The notes under the pieces: model-generated
Databases searched by the model: none
What the model saw: only the letters and a program-made list of their open reading frames with translations
Told to the model about the DNA's origin: nothing
Program-made: the position numbers and the translations under genes
Assembly: GCA_965153455.1 (NCBI GenBank)
Contig: OZ234498.1
Location: 8,184,001 to 8,248,000 of the forward strand
Origin: Sphagnum compactum
Lineage: Eukaryota > Bryophyta > Sphagnopsida > Sphagnales
Length of the DNA: 64,000 nt
Direction: 5' to 3'
Shown: piece by piece, positions 46,847 to 60,019 of the stretch
Layout of the letters: each line of letters begins with the position of its first letter
Numbering within the stretch: the stretch's first letter is position 1

Positions 46847-49800
46847 TCTTCAGGTATGACAGATTTGAAAGTAGTAGTCTTGTGATCATTGTCAACATGC
46901 TTCTGGTTTATGTTGCACAGATTATATTTATTAAAGATCTTCCTGCAGCAATGCTTTACAAGTGGAGAGTCATCTTCCATCAACTACAACACCATTGTTT
47001 CCTACATCTAGATTGGAGTTGTATCAACGTTTGAGGTGCACAACTCTCGTTGTCATAGCTTTTTCTCTTGTGGGATTTTGCTTATGAACTTTAATGAGTT
47101 TATCAGTTTTATCACCTTTGGCCAAACTGTGTCTTTGGAGCTTGTGCACATCTTTTGATTTTTGGACACCCAACCACTGATTGCCAGCCAGAGAAGAATG
47201 CAAGAAGTTTTGGCAAGGTCTCTCTACATGAGCTCTTTGAACTTTGGAGTCAAGCAATACAAAACAAAGAGCAGGGAGTTATTGAAAACAAGGGCAAAAG
47301 AGAATTCACAAACCTTTCTTCATTGCCTTCTCTAATCAAAGCAAGTTGCTGCCATGGATTGATTATCTTCACAAACTGTTCCATGGGTTGTTGCCATGGA
47401 TCAATCTTCACAGACTATATGATGGCAACGACATGGATGATCGATTGTTTTGTCAAAGGGTTCTCAACTGTTGGTTTTAGGGCATACTAGCAAGGAGAAG
47501 TAATTCCAACACATCTTGCCAACATTGTCTCTGTTTGACCACCCCACTTTTGAAGTGCTTCAAGTAGATTGAAGTTTTGTGAAAGAGAAATTGGAAGTGG
47601 GGAAGAAGGGAGGGGAGCACCAAACACAAATTTTGAAGATGATGAAGATCAAGAAGTTCAGATAGTGGCCCTTCCGATTTTAAATAAATGAGCATTGCAA
47701 GGATGGCAAGGAAGACAATAATCAAAGAAGGTGTTGAAGATGATGGAGATGAAGGTAAGAAGGATTGAAGAGATTTGGATGTCCATATGTCAATTTCTCC
47801 TCACTCCAAGATTGAGCTTGATTTTGTGAAGAATGCACAAAAACTGAGGTGAGATTCTTGAAACCCTAAATTCATTATTTTCATGTGAATATATGAATAG
47901 AATACATTAGAAAATGTGAGGCCAATTAGCCCTTATGAAAAAGGCCTTTGATGTATGACTCAACCCCCTCCCTCCCCCCTTACATGTACAATGTTCTAAA
48001 ATCATGCCTCCAAACCCATGAATCCTTGGGAGGAAAAAGAGTGTGGACTAGACCACCAAAGATTACGACCAAGATTCCTTCATATTTTTATAGAGGTGCA
48101 ATGTTGTTTTTTCTAAAAAGAAGTTGAGTTTTGTGTGTTATGAATGAAATCCAAACTTGAAACAATGTTTTATTAAGCTCAATTGCAACGGTGGAGCATG
48201 TAATTGAGCATGTGAACAATATCAAAATTGGAATGTACCATATTTTAGACCTTATATGTATACGTGCAAGGTTATAAAATTAGTGTTTTAGTATATAGAG
48301 GGTGTTGAATAGGCTTGGGCGGAGGTGAAGAAAAAAGGTTATGACCAATGAAATTGCTAAACTTGGTGGTTTGGATTTGTCTTCTTAATTACCTTGAGTG
48401 AACTAATGGTTAAATGTGTAATAGGGATTTGCATGTAACATCCCTTGAAATTACATGCAAAAATGATAACTTGAAATTCTTAGTGTTTCACAAACAAGTG
48501 TGACTTGCAAGAAGATCAATTTACCAATTTTAATTTTTACAAGCATGACAAGTTGAGCAATGGTGTGAATGGAGAATGATGACATGAATGCAAGTTCTAG
48601 GAACAAATCAACAAATGGTGAAATCAATGTGGGATTATGATGAAGTATGTGATGGCATTGGTAAAGGATTCCTGCTTACCGCAGATGCTAAAAAAACCCC
48701 TTACCAACTCTGTGAGTGATAATGTTGTGTCCAATGTTGTCCTACATGGTTTGTCACAAGGTTTGAATAATGTGGGTGCTTGAAATAGGTTAAATAAGTT
48801 ATAACATCATGGAACAAGGCTATTAGTAGGTATTTGGCCTACCTCTTGAATGGTTATAGGTTGAATCTAGTGAGCATCGATAGGACATATAGGACAAAGC
48901 CTTTTGTAAGAGGCATAGAACAACTAGTGTGAATGGGGCCCCCAAGCCCTAGTGCAAATCCATGCAAATGCCATGCAGGGCATCACATTAACACCCCCAA
49001 AGTTTGTAGGGGGTATTTAATGTCCTCCCTCAAAACTTTGTGGGTGTTAGTGTGATGCCACTAGTCCTCTCTCTCAAGGCATTGGCATTGACCTCCCTTA
49101 AGGTGACATGGAGAAATTATGAAATGATTGGATGGACAACATGGTGATTTTGAGTAGTAAACCACAATCAACAACTCCACAATCAAGTATGAAAGATAAA
49201 TTGAAATTCTATGACCAAGCCATTGGTACATTCATATGTCAAACTTACAAAAATAACACCATCATGATGAATTGCCTTTTCCTTTGGACCTCTCCTCCTT
49301 TTAATGGTGTGTATTGAAATCATCATCATTGATTCATAATGTTTGATGTAACGTAAACAACAATTTCTATTATCATGAGATGAATTGCCATGAAAAAAAT
49401 GAAGGAAATAAGGACTTTTGCCTTTTTTTCATCCGTGATGAAACTCTTAGAGTTTTTTTTTTTTTTAATTGTTGAAATTTATGAGAATAAGGATATTATA
49501 ACACCAAAATATGGTAGTGTTTTTGTTAGGCTAAGGTTAAGGTTGTTGCTTTGATAATATATCTTAGCTTTTGGAACCTTTTTTAATGTGTTCTTTGTGG
49601 GTGAAAATTCACACGGGAAGATGAACAATTACTTGAACCTGAATCTTGCTTAATAGGACTGTAGAATAGGATTCTAAGGAAGTTTATAAGAGAAGAATAG
49701 GATCAATGCATGAAAAGGCAACTTGATAGATAGTGAATGTGAAGGTTGGAAAACAAAACTAGATTGCAATCATCCTCCTTCAATTACGTAGAAAAGTTAC

Positions 49801-51302
49801 TTGGGCTAAAGAGGCACCAACTTGGTAGGAACTATTGAAATTTTGATGTAGTGAAAGATTCACCCATTTTTATCTTTGAAGCTATGTTATGTTTTTAGTC
49901 TCAAGAAATAATAAATTCATCTAGTGTGCTGTCCAATCACTCTTATGTTGCACATTGTCATCAATGGATCTCATGCATTTTCATAGATTAGAAAAAAAGG
50001 AGTAACCAAAATTTGATGGAAGGATCATCAATGGACTGGTCACTACACAATCTCCAATTTGAGGGTGTGCATGTATTTGGCAACAAAATGTATCAATTGA
50101 CTATGGGAGGAGCTTCAACTTGTGACTCAAATGAAAGCTCCAAGCTACAATCTAATGTCTTGATCAATTTGAGATCTCTGAAATCAAGCGACCACATGTT
50201 TTTTTTACGTTTAGACATTACGTGCATTTGAACAATTTATGTTTAGGGTTTAAGTCCAAAGGAGGGGAAAATTCTACTAATTTGAGTTGGCCTCAAGAAT
50301 TTTTCCTTTAAAAGTCAATCTTTGCATTTCTCACAAGACAATGCTCTGCATTCTATTATGGAATCATTAGAGGGTATTAGTATTGGTACAATTTCAGTTG
50401 TTTGAGCACATGCTAGAAGATTGCTTGACGAGGTTCTCAATGGATAGAAGGATTTAGGAAGTGGATTACTGAAAGTAACTAAGGACACGAAAGTGGTGGA
50501 TTTAACTACTAGAGTAGACATGGTTAGTCTCCAACGTAACACCTTAAAACACCAAACCTCCACCCTAAACCTTGCGACCCACTAGTATTCTGCATTCCAG
50601 AACATAGCAGACCAACAATCTCCATGCATTGATGAGAACTTTGCAGGTGAATTTACATCCAACAATTGACTTCACAGTTCAGATTGCTTAGTTGCAGAGA
50701 AAGGGTCCACAAACTTCACAGATGACTACAACAAAGTGCAAGCCATGTAGTTGCCTGACATGTAGCACTGCAACTGGACTTGGTTCATACAAGAAATTGT
50801 AGAAAGCAGACATTTTTGCAGGTTGACAGGTCAATGCCAAGAAGCTTCGAGGATATATCAGAATGAGATCAAGGATACAAAAATCATAAAGCACCTTTTG
50901 AATGAATGGCACTCTGGAAATTCCCATCATCAGAGGACATGCAAATGACTAGGTAAGAAATGACTTAGCTTTGTGTGATAACCCTTCTCTACTCCCTGAC
51001 TGATTCCTTCACACAACCTGTGGAATTTTAGTGTTGCAACACGGCTACTGCAAGCAAATTCTTGTGTGACACTCTCCAGAGGACAATAGAGCCTCTGGAC
51101 CAACTGCAGTGGCAGAGCATCCTAATATATACTGCACCCTTGTGCCTAATGCAGGTGTCCGCACTACACTCTCTAGCATTCTCTAATTGAAAGGGCTCCT
51201 TCAGATTTCTGGTTCCCCTTGCAAAGTCAGCTGCTTCAGACTACAAACCTTCCACATTAACCAATAATGAAGTTGTCCTTTCCTAGAGCTTCAAATTATG
51301 GA
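46491..51302. other. gene-poor interval between two convergent genes
   Basis: 4.8 kb with no supported gene. It has the tandem duplication at its left end, a 47-bp direct repeat around 47344 and 47391, a strong hairpin at 48979-49059 and AT-rich sequence beyond. Short frames at 49132-49317 and 50013-50231 have no domain. The last 0.5 kb before 51303 is probably the PPR gene's 3' UTR. Confidence 0.55.
48979..49059. repeat. inverted repeat/hairpin, 27-bp arms
   Basis: The left arm 48979-49005 (GGCATCACATTAACACCCCC...) pairs with the right arm 49033-49059 with two mismatches (25 of 27), leaving a loop of about 27 bases. It could be the tip of a foldback element. Confidence 0.8.
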
Positions 51303-54300
51303 CTAGGTCATAGCACTGACAGACTGATCAACTTGCTCATAACCTGGTTCTGTAGTATCTTGAGATTCATGCTCAGTTTCATGCTCAGCATCTCGGTCAA
51401 CTCCTTGGTCAGACCCTATCTGTGTTTGTGCCTGAGCTCCACTAGTCCAGTTATACCTTCTTTCATTTCTTGAAACTAGTTCCCGAGCTCCCGCTAGACG
51501 GGCATCATCTTCTGGTACTTTGTGTCGCTGCAAACATAAGGAAAAGTATAAACATAGTTCCTTGTTTATAAACCCTAAACCCTAAACCCTAAACCACCAC
51601 ATTTTGAGAACACTGTGGTGCAATTCATTTACAATACCTGCAACCCATTGTAGTAGGCAGAGGCTGCTCTGAAGGATGCTCTGAGGTTGCGGTTCTGCAT
51701 CATGTCCCATATACAATTTGCTGTAGAAAAGTCCCCTCCCTGCAAGATAAAACCACTTCATGGTGACTGACCCAGCCTGTGCATGGGGTTTCATCAATCT
51801 AGTTAACTCGTTCCAAAACTGATCAAAAGAAGAGTTGGAAAAAAGGCACAATGTGACAAGTTGTAGAAAAGATTAGAAGACAAATTTCTCTGAATTGCAC
51901 TGACAAAAGTCATCCTCAATTTCCTGCTCTATAAAATGCACCAAATCTTGGAAAACAAAGGTTTCTGGGTTTAATACTAGGCAAATCCAACTCACCAACT
52001 CTCCAACCTCAGGTCCCAAGAAATAGAATTGCAATCCGCAAGGAGAGAAAGCTTACATTGTCATTTGATGCAAGGGTAAGAAGATTGGACCCAAGGACTG
52101 TGTTGAGAAAGTATCCTCGTTCAGCCATTTGTTGCTGCAGAGAAAATCCAGATGAGAAACTGTGCCCTAGGAATGAGATCAAACACTCCAGTAAAATGAG
52201 GAAAAAATGAGACAGTCCTGGAACCTGAACGTACCAGAAGCCTATTAGCAGATGCCAATCTGGAGGCATTGGGTTTGGTAAGACAGCCTTGAATGAGTGT
52301 CTGCCCCACCATACACAGAGTGACAACAGGACCAAAAAACAGACATGATTCTTCTCTCAGCAGGCTAGCTTAGAATAGAGATCCCAGCATATGTGATCTT
52401 GGTTCTAGTTCATTTGGAAATCTTGACTATCCAGGTAACCCATCTCTCCTGTGATCAAGCAAGATATGTGTTTCAGTGGTATAAACGACACAACCCACTG
52501 ATACCAACTTGTAATATATGATCTACTACCCATGGATATGTCTGAGCAAGCAAATCATACCTTGACAGCAGCTGAACATAACTCAAGAAGGCAAACTAAC
52601 TACTAAACAAGAGACTTACAATGTACAGATTCAGTGTTGGATTCTTGCCAGACTCAACAAACTTGTCAAACTCACTCACAGCAGTCTCTGGATGGCCTTG
52701 TCCTATGTGACACCTACAATTACAAGTTTGAGGTGAGTTTGCAAGCTAGCTTTTTGCCTCCTAGAAAAATTTCAGAGTAGATGATCACCATAACCAGTAG
52801 AAGAAAGAAAGGAAAAGAAAGTGGAGCACAAAGATTACTTGACAAGTTCTGTTAGAGCACTGGCATCGATTTGCTGTCCACTTTGTTCCAGCATTTCTAT
52901 GACTGCCTTTGCAGCCTGCAAAAGAAATAAATCTTCATGAGTACCAAGAATTTCTCAATACCTACAATTTTAGTGAACCTGAAAATAACTGAGAGATGAC
53001 CCTATAGTAAGGAAATAAAACTAGCAACCATCAGCAAGCATAAAAAAGAGGAAACCCCACCTTAAAGAAAAGAGAAAACCAAACCACAAAACAGAATTAA
53101 GGAGTGGTTTGACCAATAGCAATGATCATACACATTGAACACCTACCATAACATCTTTATTGATTTCATCAGTTCCCAGCAATGCAGCACACATGTTAAA
53201 CTCACCTTGGATACACAAGTATCACTCATGTTCACTCGGAATCCAATGACTGCCAGCATTGAGCTGAACCCATCTAATATATGTATCTATTCTTGGTCAG
53301 CAGAACAAATGACCCAAGCTACTCAGAGTTTTATAACAACATTTTTAGCCATAACAGTCACTGCAGCTTGCATGTGATTTATATCTTCATGAGTACTGAG
53401 ACCTTTCCAAACTTCACAATTTAAGATAGACTGAATAGAATATGGAGATGACACACTCAGAAGCTTCCAGAGATTTCAGATCTGACAACATATTAGCAAA
53501 CAGGAAAACCAACCCTAAAGAAAGGAAACAGAAACAACAAGAAAACTGAGAAGCAGTTTGACCAACAATGACAGTCACACATGTTCAGAGACCTTGAACA
53601 GCAAAGTTGATGGCATTGACGAGCAACCATAACATGTGATTTACAACAGGTTTATCACACCTAAAGACTAAACATGGAGCACAACAGAACTGCATCATTG
53701 AGTACAACATAAACTGCATTGAACATATTGGTTACTTCCTCTGAAGTTTGACACTCACTGTAGCATTGCCAAGCTCAGAACAAGCCTGCAAAGCAGCATA
53801 GTAGACAGTGAAACGGCGATTGACATAGCTGCGCGTAGGTTGAATGTCTCCCCCTGTCACAAGGCTAGCTAGCTCCTCCTCAAAATCCTCACGTCCTTCA
53901 CTCTCTGCAGACCCAGCTTCACATCCTTTGGACTGCTCCAGTAGTTCAAAAATCTGCAAAATAACTCAAATTAATCAAAGGATGCTTCTCTTCTTCCAGT
54001 GACATGAACATCACTGTTGGAATAACAGACTCCTAAGTAACTTATGACTCTGCCTCCACAAAAATGCAACCAGTAAGGCAGAAGGACAACACACACCTTG
54101 TGAAATGTGTCTTCATTGACAGGTTTCCTGTTCTTGTATGCCATGATAAGTGCACAGTAGCAACTACTGTTCAAAGTCAGACCAGATGCTGCCATCCTTC
54201 GCACCACACCATATCTGCACAAATCAAGGAATAGACCACAGCATTCCCCTTGTAATGCACATGTTTCAACATAACCTTGGAAGTTTCAAACTTACTCAAC

Positions 54301-56097
54301 CAAAAATAACAAAAAAAACACCTCTGCCTTAGGTCAAACCAGACTTGTATTTTCTGCTAAACTTTGGCAAATCTTGCTCAAGCATCCTTTGCCAAGTAAT
54401 TGCAGCATGTACAACATTGAGAACTCAAACGCAACTCTAAAATTGCAAATTGAGCTCTGAACCAAAACACTGGAAGCTTATTTCAGGTGCATGTATCATG
54501 GGAATATGTGCTGAGACATAGGATGCTAGGGTTCATCTCTTAGTGTTGGGATTCCTATAACTTGATCCAAGAAAGTTATTCATCCAGTCAGTAGGTGCAT
54601 AGTTTGAGAAAGTGGCACAATGGGCAAAGTTACAAGGGGTCATTAGCTTCTATTCTATACATGTGCACTCTCTAACCAAGCAATATCTCTCTTGCCCAGG
54701 GAGGTGGAACACCATACGCTTCATCAACACGGCCAGCAATTCCGCAAGATTTTAATAATGCAAGAAACGTGCGGTGTTTAGGTGGAATTCCATTTGACTC
54801 CATCTCCTCTGCAACCTGATACAGTTGGTCAAATTATGAAACATAAGTTTCTCTGAAAAAAATACTTTCATGATCACACACACAAAGAATCCACTACCTC
54901 AACAAGCTAAGACGTGAATGTCAAAAGGGTAACTGACAGCATTCTTGAATCAGGCAGAGAGCAAGCACAAAGAGTACAAGAAGCAGCACACCTGAAAAGC
55001 ATGGTCGATTTGGTTGCATCGTCCACATGATAATATCACAGAATTGTATATCGCCACCTGCACAATCAACAGGGTGATGAAATGCATACCTACAAGAATG
55101 GCAACAATGGAGGGAATTCTGCACTTCATTGTCACAGCATGAGGAAGTTCTAATGTCAGGGTACAGAGAAGCTGACAAGTAATACTAACATCGGGTGCAA
55201 GGCCCATGGCTTTCATCTCCTCGAAGAAGTACATAACATCCTGCAGCCGATCACCCTTCATACAGCCACTGATGAGAGTGTGGAAGGTGTCGCGCACAGG
55301 CTGCACTCCATCTATTTGCATGTCTTCATAAATGTCACGCATCAAGTAAGCTCTGCATGGACAATTAATCACCCTCCCATTTTCAGAGGATCCATCCAAT
55401 GCACAACACCTTCACCTCTACCTTATCAGCAAATTGACAATCCTTGAAACTTCACATCTTCTCAGGTGTTGCAAGTACATCCAGCTTGATATTCTTGCTT
55501 GAATTTCATAGACAGAAGTGTTTGGCAAAGCACACTGGAGCTAACCAACCTTCTGCTGTTGTTGATTTCAAGCAGCTTCCTGTTGTACTCAGCAATGTTG
55601 CTAGCGTAGTTTCTAGCTGTATAAGCTGCAGATGGTGCAGCACTTGAGTAGGATCGCTCTCTTTGTCCAATTGACACATCACCTCCCTCTTGTTGTGAAA
55701 GCCAAGGGTAATGCTCCACAACTCCTAGCTCTGCATCATCCAAGCTCCGTTTTCAGTCTCTTCCCAAACCCTCAATTGCACTACATTTGTCAAAGGAATT
55801 CTACCACCTCTTCTTACGCATTCACCCAACCGCCACAAACCTTCCCTCCCTCCCTCCATACAGTTGTTTCGGATGCTTAGGAGCCGAATGCCAGACAGTT
55901 GCATGAGCTCCCCAAGCAAGAAACACAAGCTTCTGTTGCAAAGAAAGAAATTTCCTTCTGCAGCAGGAAGAAGAAGGGGGTTGGGGAAAGAAAAACAAAG
56001 TACTGGGGAGAGCAGGGGCAGAAAGCCAAGAAGCCGAATATCGTAGAATCCGTGCTCTTTGCAGAAGGATGGCCGAGAGACGAGCAGCCCCCGTCAT
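51303..56097 (-). CDS. Mitochondrial PPR protein, At4g35850 type
   Basis: P-class pentatricopeptide repeat protein, expected to bind RNA in mitochondria. Exons on the minus strand: 56097-55841, 55744-55550 (join uncertain), then 55352-55190, 55057-54992, 54815-54718, 54214-54097, 53953-53759, 52915-52839, 52713-52620, 52300-52235, 52134-52057, 51739-51638, 51527-51303; about 577 aa. Diagnostic blocks in order: RNYASNIAEYN, YLMRDIYEDMQIDGVQP, FFEEMKAMGLAPD, AIYNSVILSCGRCNQIDHAF, VAEEMESNGIPPKHRTFLAL, FELLEQSKG, NRRFTVYYAALQAC, FDKFVESGKNPTLNLY, GSNLLTLASND, NCIWDMMQNRN, AYYNGLQ and VPEDDARLA. The N terminus (MTGAARLSAILLQRARILRYSASWLSAPAL) is a good mitochondrial presequence: basic, no acids. 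The exon 1-2 join, donor AAG|GTTTGT and acceptor CGGAG|C, lacks a pyrimidine tract and is the weak spot. The acidic C-terminal tail is probably lineage-specific. Confidence 0.88.
51569..51595. repeat. telomere-type repeat (TAAACCC)n inside a PPR intron
   Basis: Nearly four perfect plant telomere units sit within the last intron (51528-51637, 110 bp) of the PPR gene, leaving its splice sites intact. Confidence 0.85.
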
Positions 56098-56540
56098 GCT
56101 GTTCCCTCTCCTGAACTCTTTTCCCACTGGCTGTCCACAATGCACGTTCCTCTGCAAAACTCCCAAGAAGAAACTCCACACTTTCACTTAAGCTCTCCTC
56201 CTCATCGGCACTTTATCTATTCTGTTGCGTACCTCCGCGGTTTCGAGAACAGCACTAGTTGCTGCAGCAATGGTTGATATCAAATTCCGTGCACTGCGAA
56301 GAAACCTCTACAGCAACAACGAGAGAGAGAGAGAGATGGTTTAGGGTTAGGGTTTGGCGCGCCCAAACCCTAATCGCAAACCCGAGGGACGCTTGCGCGC
56401 AAGTTCGTTTCGAGAACATCACTGGTCTGCTGCAGCAACGCTCGATGCCGAATTCCGTGCGCTGCGAGGAAAGCTCCTTATTGTCCCTATTTTACAAAGT
56501 TCTAGTGTGACCTTGTGCTGTTGGCCCAAGTGTGAACTTG
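56098..56540 (-). promoter_or_regulatory. PPR gene promoter: telobox/E2F palindrome, site II, duplication
   Basis: CpG-rich upstream region. Features seen: a palindrome at 56347-56373 with arms TTAGGGTTTGG and CCAAACCCTAA around CGCGC, giving two facing teloboxes and an E2F-like TTTGGCGC; a second TTAGGG unit just before it; a site II-like TGGGCC on the minus strand at 56523-56528; and a direct duplication (56241-56308 and 56408-56477). Telobox plus site II is a known combination in plant genes for organelle and ribosome biogenesis; its working here is inferred. Confidence 0.6.
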
Positions 56541-57955
56541 TAATTTGATTTAGTTAAATTATTATTTATATAACTATTTTACAGGTAAATTTGGTGATTT
56601 ATTTGTTATTAAAATTTCAAAGTTTAGTTATGATTTGAATTGATTTTCACATAATAATTTATGTGGAAATCATGTGAAAAGTTTTAAGCACATAAAGGTG
56701 CAGTGACTTTTATATATTAATTTATGTGAAAGTCATATGAAAAGTTTTTGCATTTTATTATACACATGAAATTACATAGAGAGTCATCTAATGTATAAAT
56801 TTTTTAAAAAAAAATTTTTAATTTTCTTTTGGTTAATATATAAGTGAATGTTTGTGACCTTTGTAAACATCTTCACTTGATGAAAATAAGTTCTTGTATG
56901 AATGTAAAGTTTCATGGAATAGAATTGTGAAAAAAATCATGATTTTCGTTTTGAAAGGTTTTCATGTAATTTATGTGGAATTCATGGTAGGCAAATGATG
57001 TGACATACTAGTTCTATATAGACAATAGAAAAATGAAAAAATATTTATGCAATCAAGAACATCGATTTCCATAACTACATAATAAACATACATAGTTTCA
57101 ATCCTAAACTCGTTTGTGATTTACAAACCCATTATAAAATAGGAAAATTCAACATGTGAACATTGTTTTACAATGTATGTATCGATTTTTTGAACAACCA
57201 AATATGAAAGGAAATCATGCTTGAATTGAATGGTAAGCCTTCAAGTGTTACCACGTTTTCAACTGATTTTTCCTTCCAAAACCTGATTTTTTGGAATTTA
57301 TTTGAATTTTCAGCAGCTTAAATCACTATAAAATCAATATCTCCCATATTTTGAATCCAAATCTTACCAAATAAATTCCATTAAATCCTGTTCATCAAGA
57401 TCTTTCCAACAACACCAAAGGTACATTCCAATTCCTCCGAAATTTTCAGCTACAATTTAATTTAATTTTCAGTGAAAAAATTATTCATTATTCAAAAACT
57501 TTTGCACTGCAAATCCAAATGGCATGGAACAAAGTTCATGCACCCCTCTTTGTCGGAGCTTTCCAAAGACACCAAGAACATGATGTGAAGCATCCTGGTT
57601 TGATGGATCTAATAATTATGAAACAAAACAAAACAAATTACCTTCCTTCATAGATGGATGTGAACTTGCTTCAAATTATGTCTCAAGCAAGAAAATTCCA
57701 AAAACATGTTGCTGACAATGAAACATCATTATGTTATTTAATCAGTAATAATATGCAAATTCTATATCATTGTAACATCTAGCCTATTGAGCAAAACCAT
57801 TTCTTCTATCATATAAATTTAGATATGTTGGATTAATTAAAGGTCAATCTTTAACTTGTAATTTTTCCTTTTCTGACTGGAAATATGTTGAAACATTTTG
57901 CAAATGGTCTTGACTCACATGACTTCATAACACCAGAACTACAAACATTTTGTTA
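56541..57955. other. AT-rich non-coding interval
   Basis: No open frame of note and no recognisable domain. Probably decayed retroelement sequence contiguous with the gag relic to its right. Confidence 0.5.
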
Positions 57956-58059
57956 GTGGGAAAGTGAGAAAGTCCAAGCTTCTAAAGGGTCCCCAACTTG
58001 TTATCGATGTCACACATGGTGCAAAAACAAAAGTAGATCAGGCTACATAAGTTGATATG

Positions 58060-58623
58060 GAGCAAATGTTCAAATTGAAATATTGCTTCAAAAAATAAAA
58101 CATTAATTTTTGTTGCATGTATATGTTTTCATTTTCAATGATCACTTCAATGGATTATAATTGAGTTGTAAACTCTTTCACCATGTTGATTGCACAAGCA
58201 TGTCATCTCCTTCTTGCATTTTATGGTGAAAAACCTTCATTAAAAAACATTATTTTGAATTGTTTCCACTTCGTGCACATCACAAAATGCATCCCTTTTC
58301 ACACCCTCACAAAATTGAATGTGTGCAAGTTGAACATCCACAAAATGGTCACAAAGAAGCACAAAAGCCTTGGTTGCCCATCTCCTTGTAACCCATCATT
58401 TCAACGTCACCATCCGGAATGGTTGTGCTCCCATTAAAAAAACCTTCCAAAGTTCATGTTTTGAGAACATCATGTGCATTTTGAACTTCCATAGGTGGAA
58501 GTTACCACCATAAAAAATTGCCATCAATTTCAAGGACTCCATCTGAAATGATGACAATTTGAAATAAAAATTGGTCAAACACAAGCTCTTTTCTTTCTTC
58601 ACAAAAATGAAATCACAAAACAA
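58060..58623 (-). mobile_element. Ty1/copia gag relic (UBN2-type), broken
   Basis: On the minus strand, 58623-58480 reads LKLMAIFYGGNFHLWKFKMH with HELWKVFLMG, the classic start of a copia gag polypeptide (xxFxGxNFxxWKxKM). After a frame change come KAFVLLCDHFVDVQLAHIQF, FLMKVFHHKMQEGDDMLV and NMVKEFTTQL, matching later gag blocks in the right order. Frameshifts and stops make it non-functional. No protease, integrase or RT was recognised further on, and no LTR pair was identified. Confidence 0.7.
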
Positions 58624-58639
58624 AACCTAAATGTGAAAA

Positions 58640-60019
58640 CTATGAAACAATTGGAAAACCTTCTTGCAAACTCCCCCTTGCTTATGGTATTACAAAGTCA
58701 AAACCTTTGTTTTCAATAATTGATTTTCTAATTTTATGCAAAGATTTTGCAACACCTCACAATGTATTGTTGTTTTTTTGGCTTGGTGTTGGCCCATAAT
58801 ATATTGAAAACTACTAAAAAATAAGCAAGGTATGAAACATTAATGTTTTATGAAATGATGCAATTTTATTGATTAACAAGAAAATCACATGGGCTAAAAG
58901 TTTTACAAGTTGTAACAAACTAGGTTTCAGATTTTATACACTTTCAAAAACTTGATAGAAGAAAATGAAAGATTATTGGAAACCACTCCATATATATTAT
59001 GTCTTGACTTTAATGTATTTATTGCCTACCCACCACTTAACCTTAACCTAGTTGATGTCTAACCATAATCTAGTTGCTATCATTAAACCTTATTCACCAT
59101 CTAACCCTAATGTAGTCATCATCATTTAACTCTAACTTAATTATTACAAGGATATGAATACTATTCATCCTTTTAATGAATGTCAAGCACATTCATTAAC
59201 ATGGAAATTAATAATAATATTTTTATATGTTATATGTGATTTCTTTTTGTTCAAAATATGAAGATAAACTAATTCCCCAAAATGTAGTTTATACATGGAA
59301 TCAAAACCAATGTTGGACAATTTTCACTTTTTGAAACATGGAGGTAATAAGGTAAATATATGTATACCTTGGATTGATGGTTTTCAAAATCATAGAAATG
59401 CTGGACCCAAAGGATCCAGAAAATCATAGAATTGGTTTTCACCTTTAATTGGGGCTCTAAAACATTCAAAGAATTGTGTCAAATAAAATTTCCCTAAACT
59501 ATTAGTTCTTTGCTAGTTATTTCTTGAGAATTGTCAAATTTTTAATTTAAAAAAAAAAACAACACCAAAGGTTCTTGTATTATTAAAATTTTAAAAACTT
59601 GTAAATCAAAGGTTCTTAACAAAATCAAAACATAAGTGTGAAATATTGGCCTCGCAAACATGTTCATTACACCTGGGAAATGAAGGTGTAATGCCTTGGT
59701 GCCAAGGCATTATCTAAGAAAATGATGGAGGTGGGCCAATATGGAGGCCTTCCTTATATCATTTGGAGGGTCCACCATATGGCCCTACAAATGAGCATCT
59801 TGTATAGGGAGTCACTCTAGTCAAAGTCAAGGTGTTATGCCTTGGGAACAAAGGATGGAGCCTGAGGTATAATGCCTTGACGACTCGAGTGCCTCCGTAA
59901 CATAACAACTAAGGAGCTCAATCAAGTCTATTAGTCTTATTGAATAAGATCCCCATGATTTTATGATGTAATTCTCTCTAGATTGGGATCTTACACCAAA
60001 TTCCTTGCCCCACCCCAAG
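58640..60019. other. AT-rich non-coding interval with TAATGCCTTGG motifs
   Basis: No gene seen. Near its right end a perfect short palindrome (59689-59712, arms TAATGCCTTGG/CCAAGGCATTA, 2-base loop) and two further copies of GGTRTAATGCCTTG-like sequence (about 59830 and 59866) lie just before the foldback element. Confidence 0.5.

Noticed and set aside
49132-49317. Short ORF with a phrase vaguely like a hAT motif
   Set aside because: Only a few matching residues and stops right after; not enough to call a transposon.
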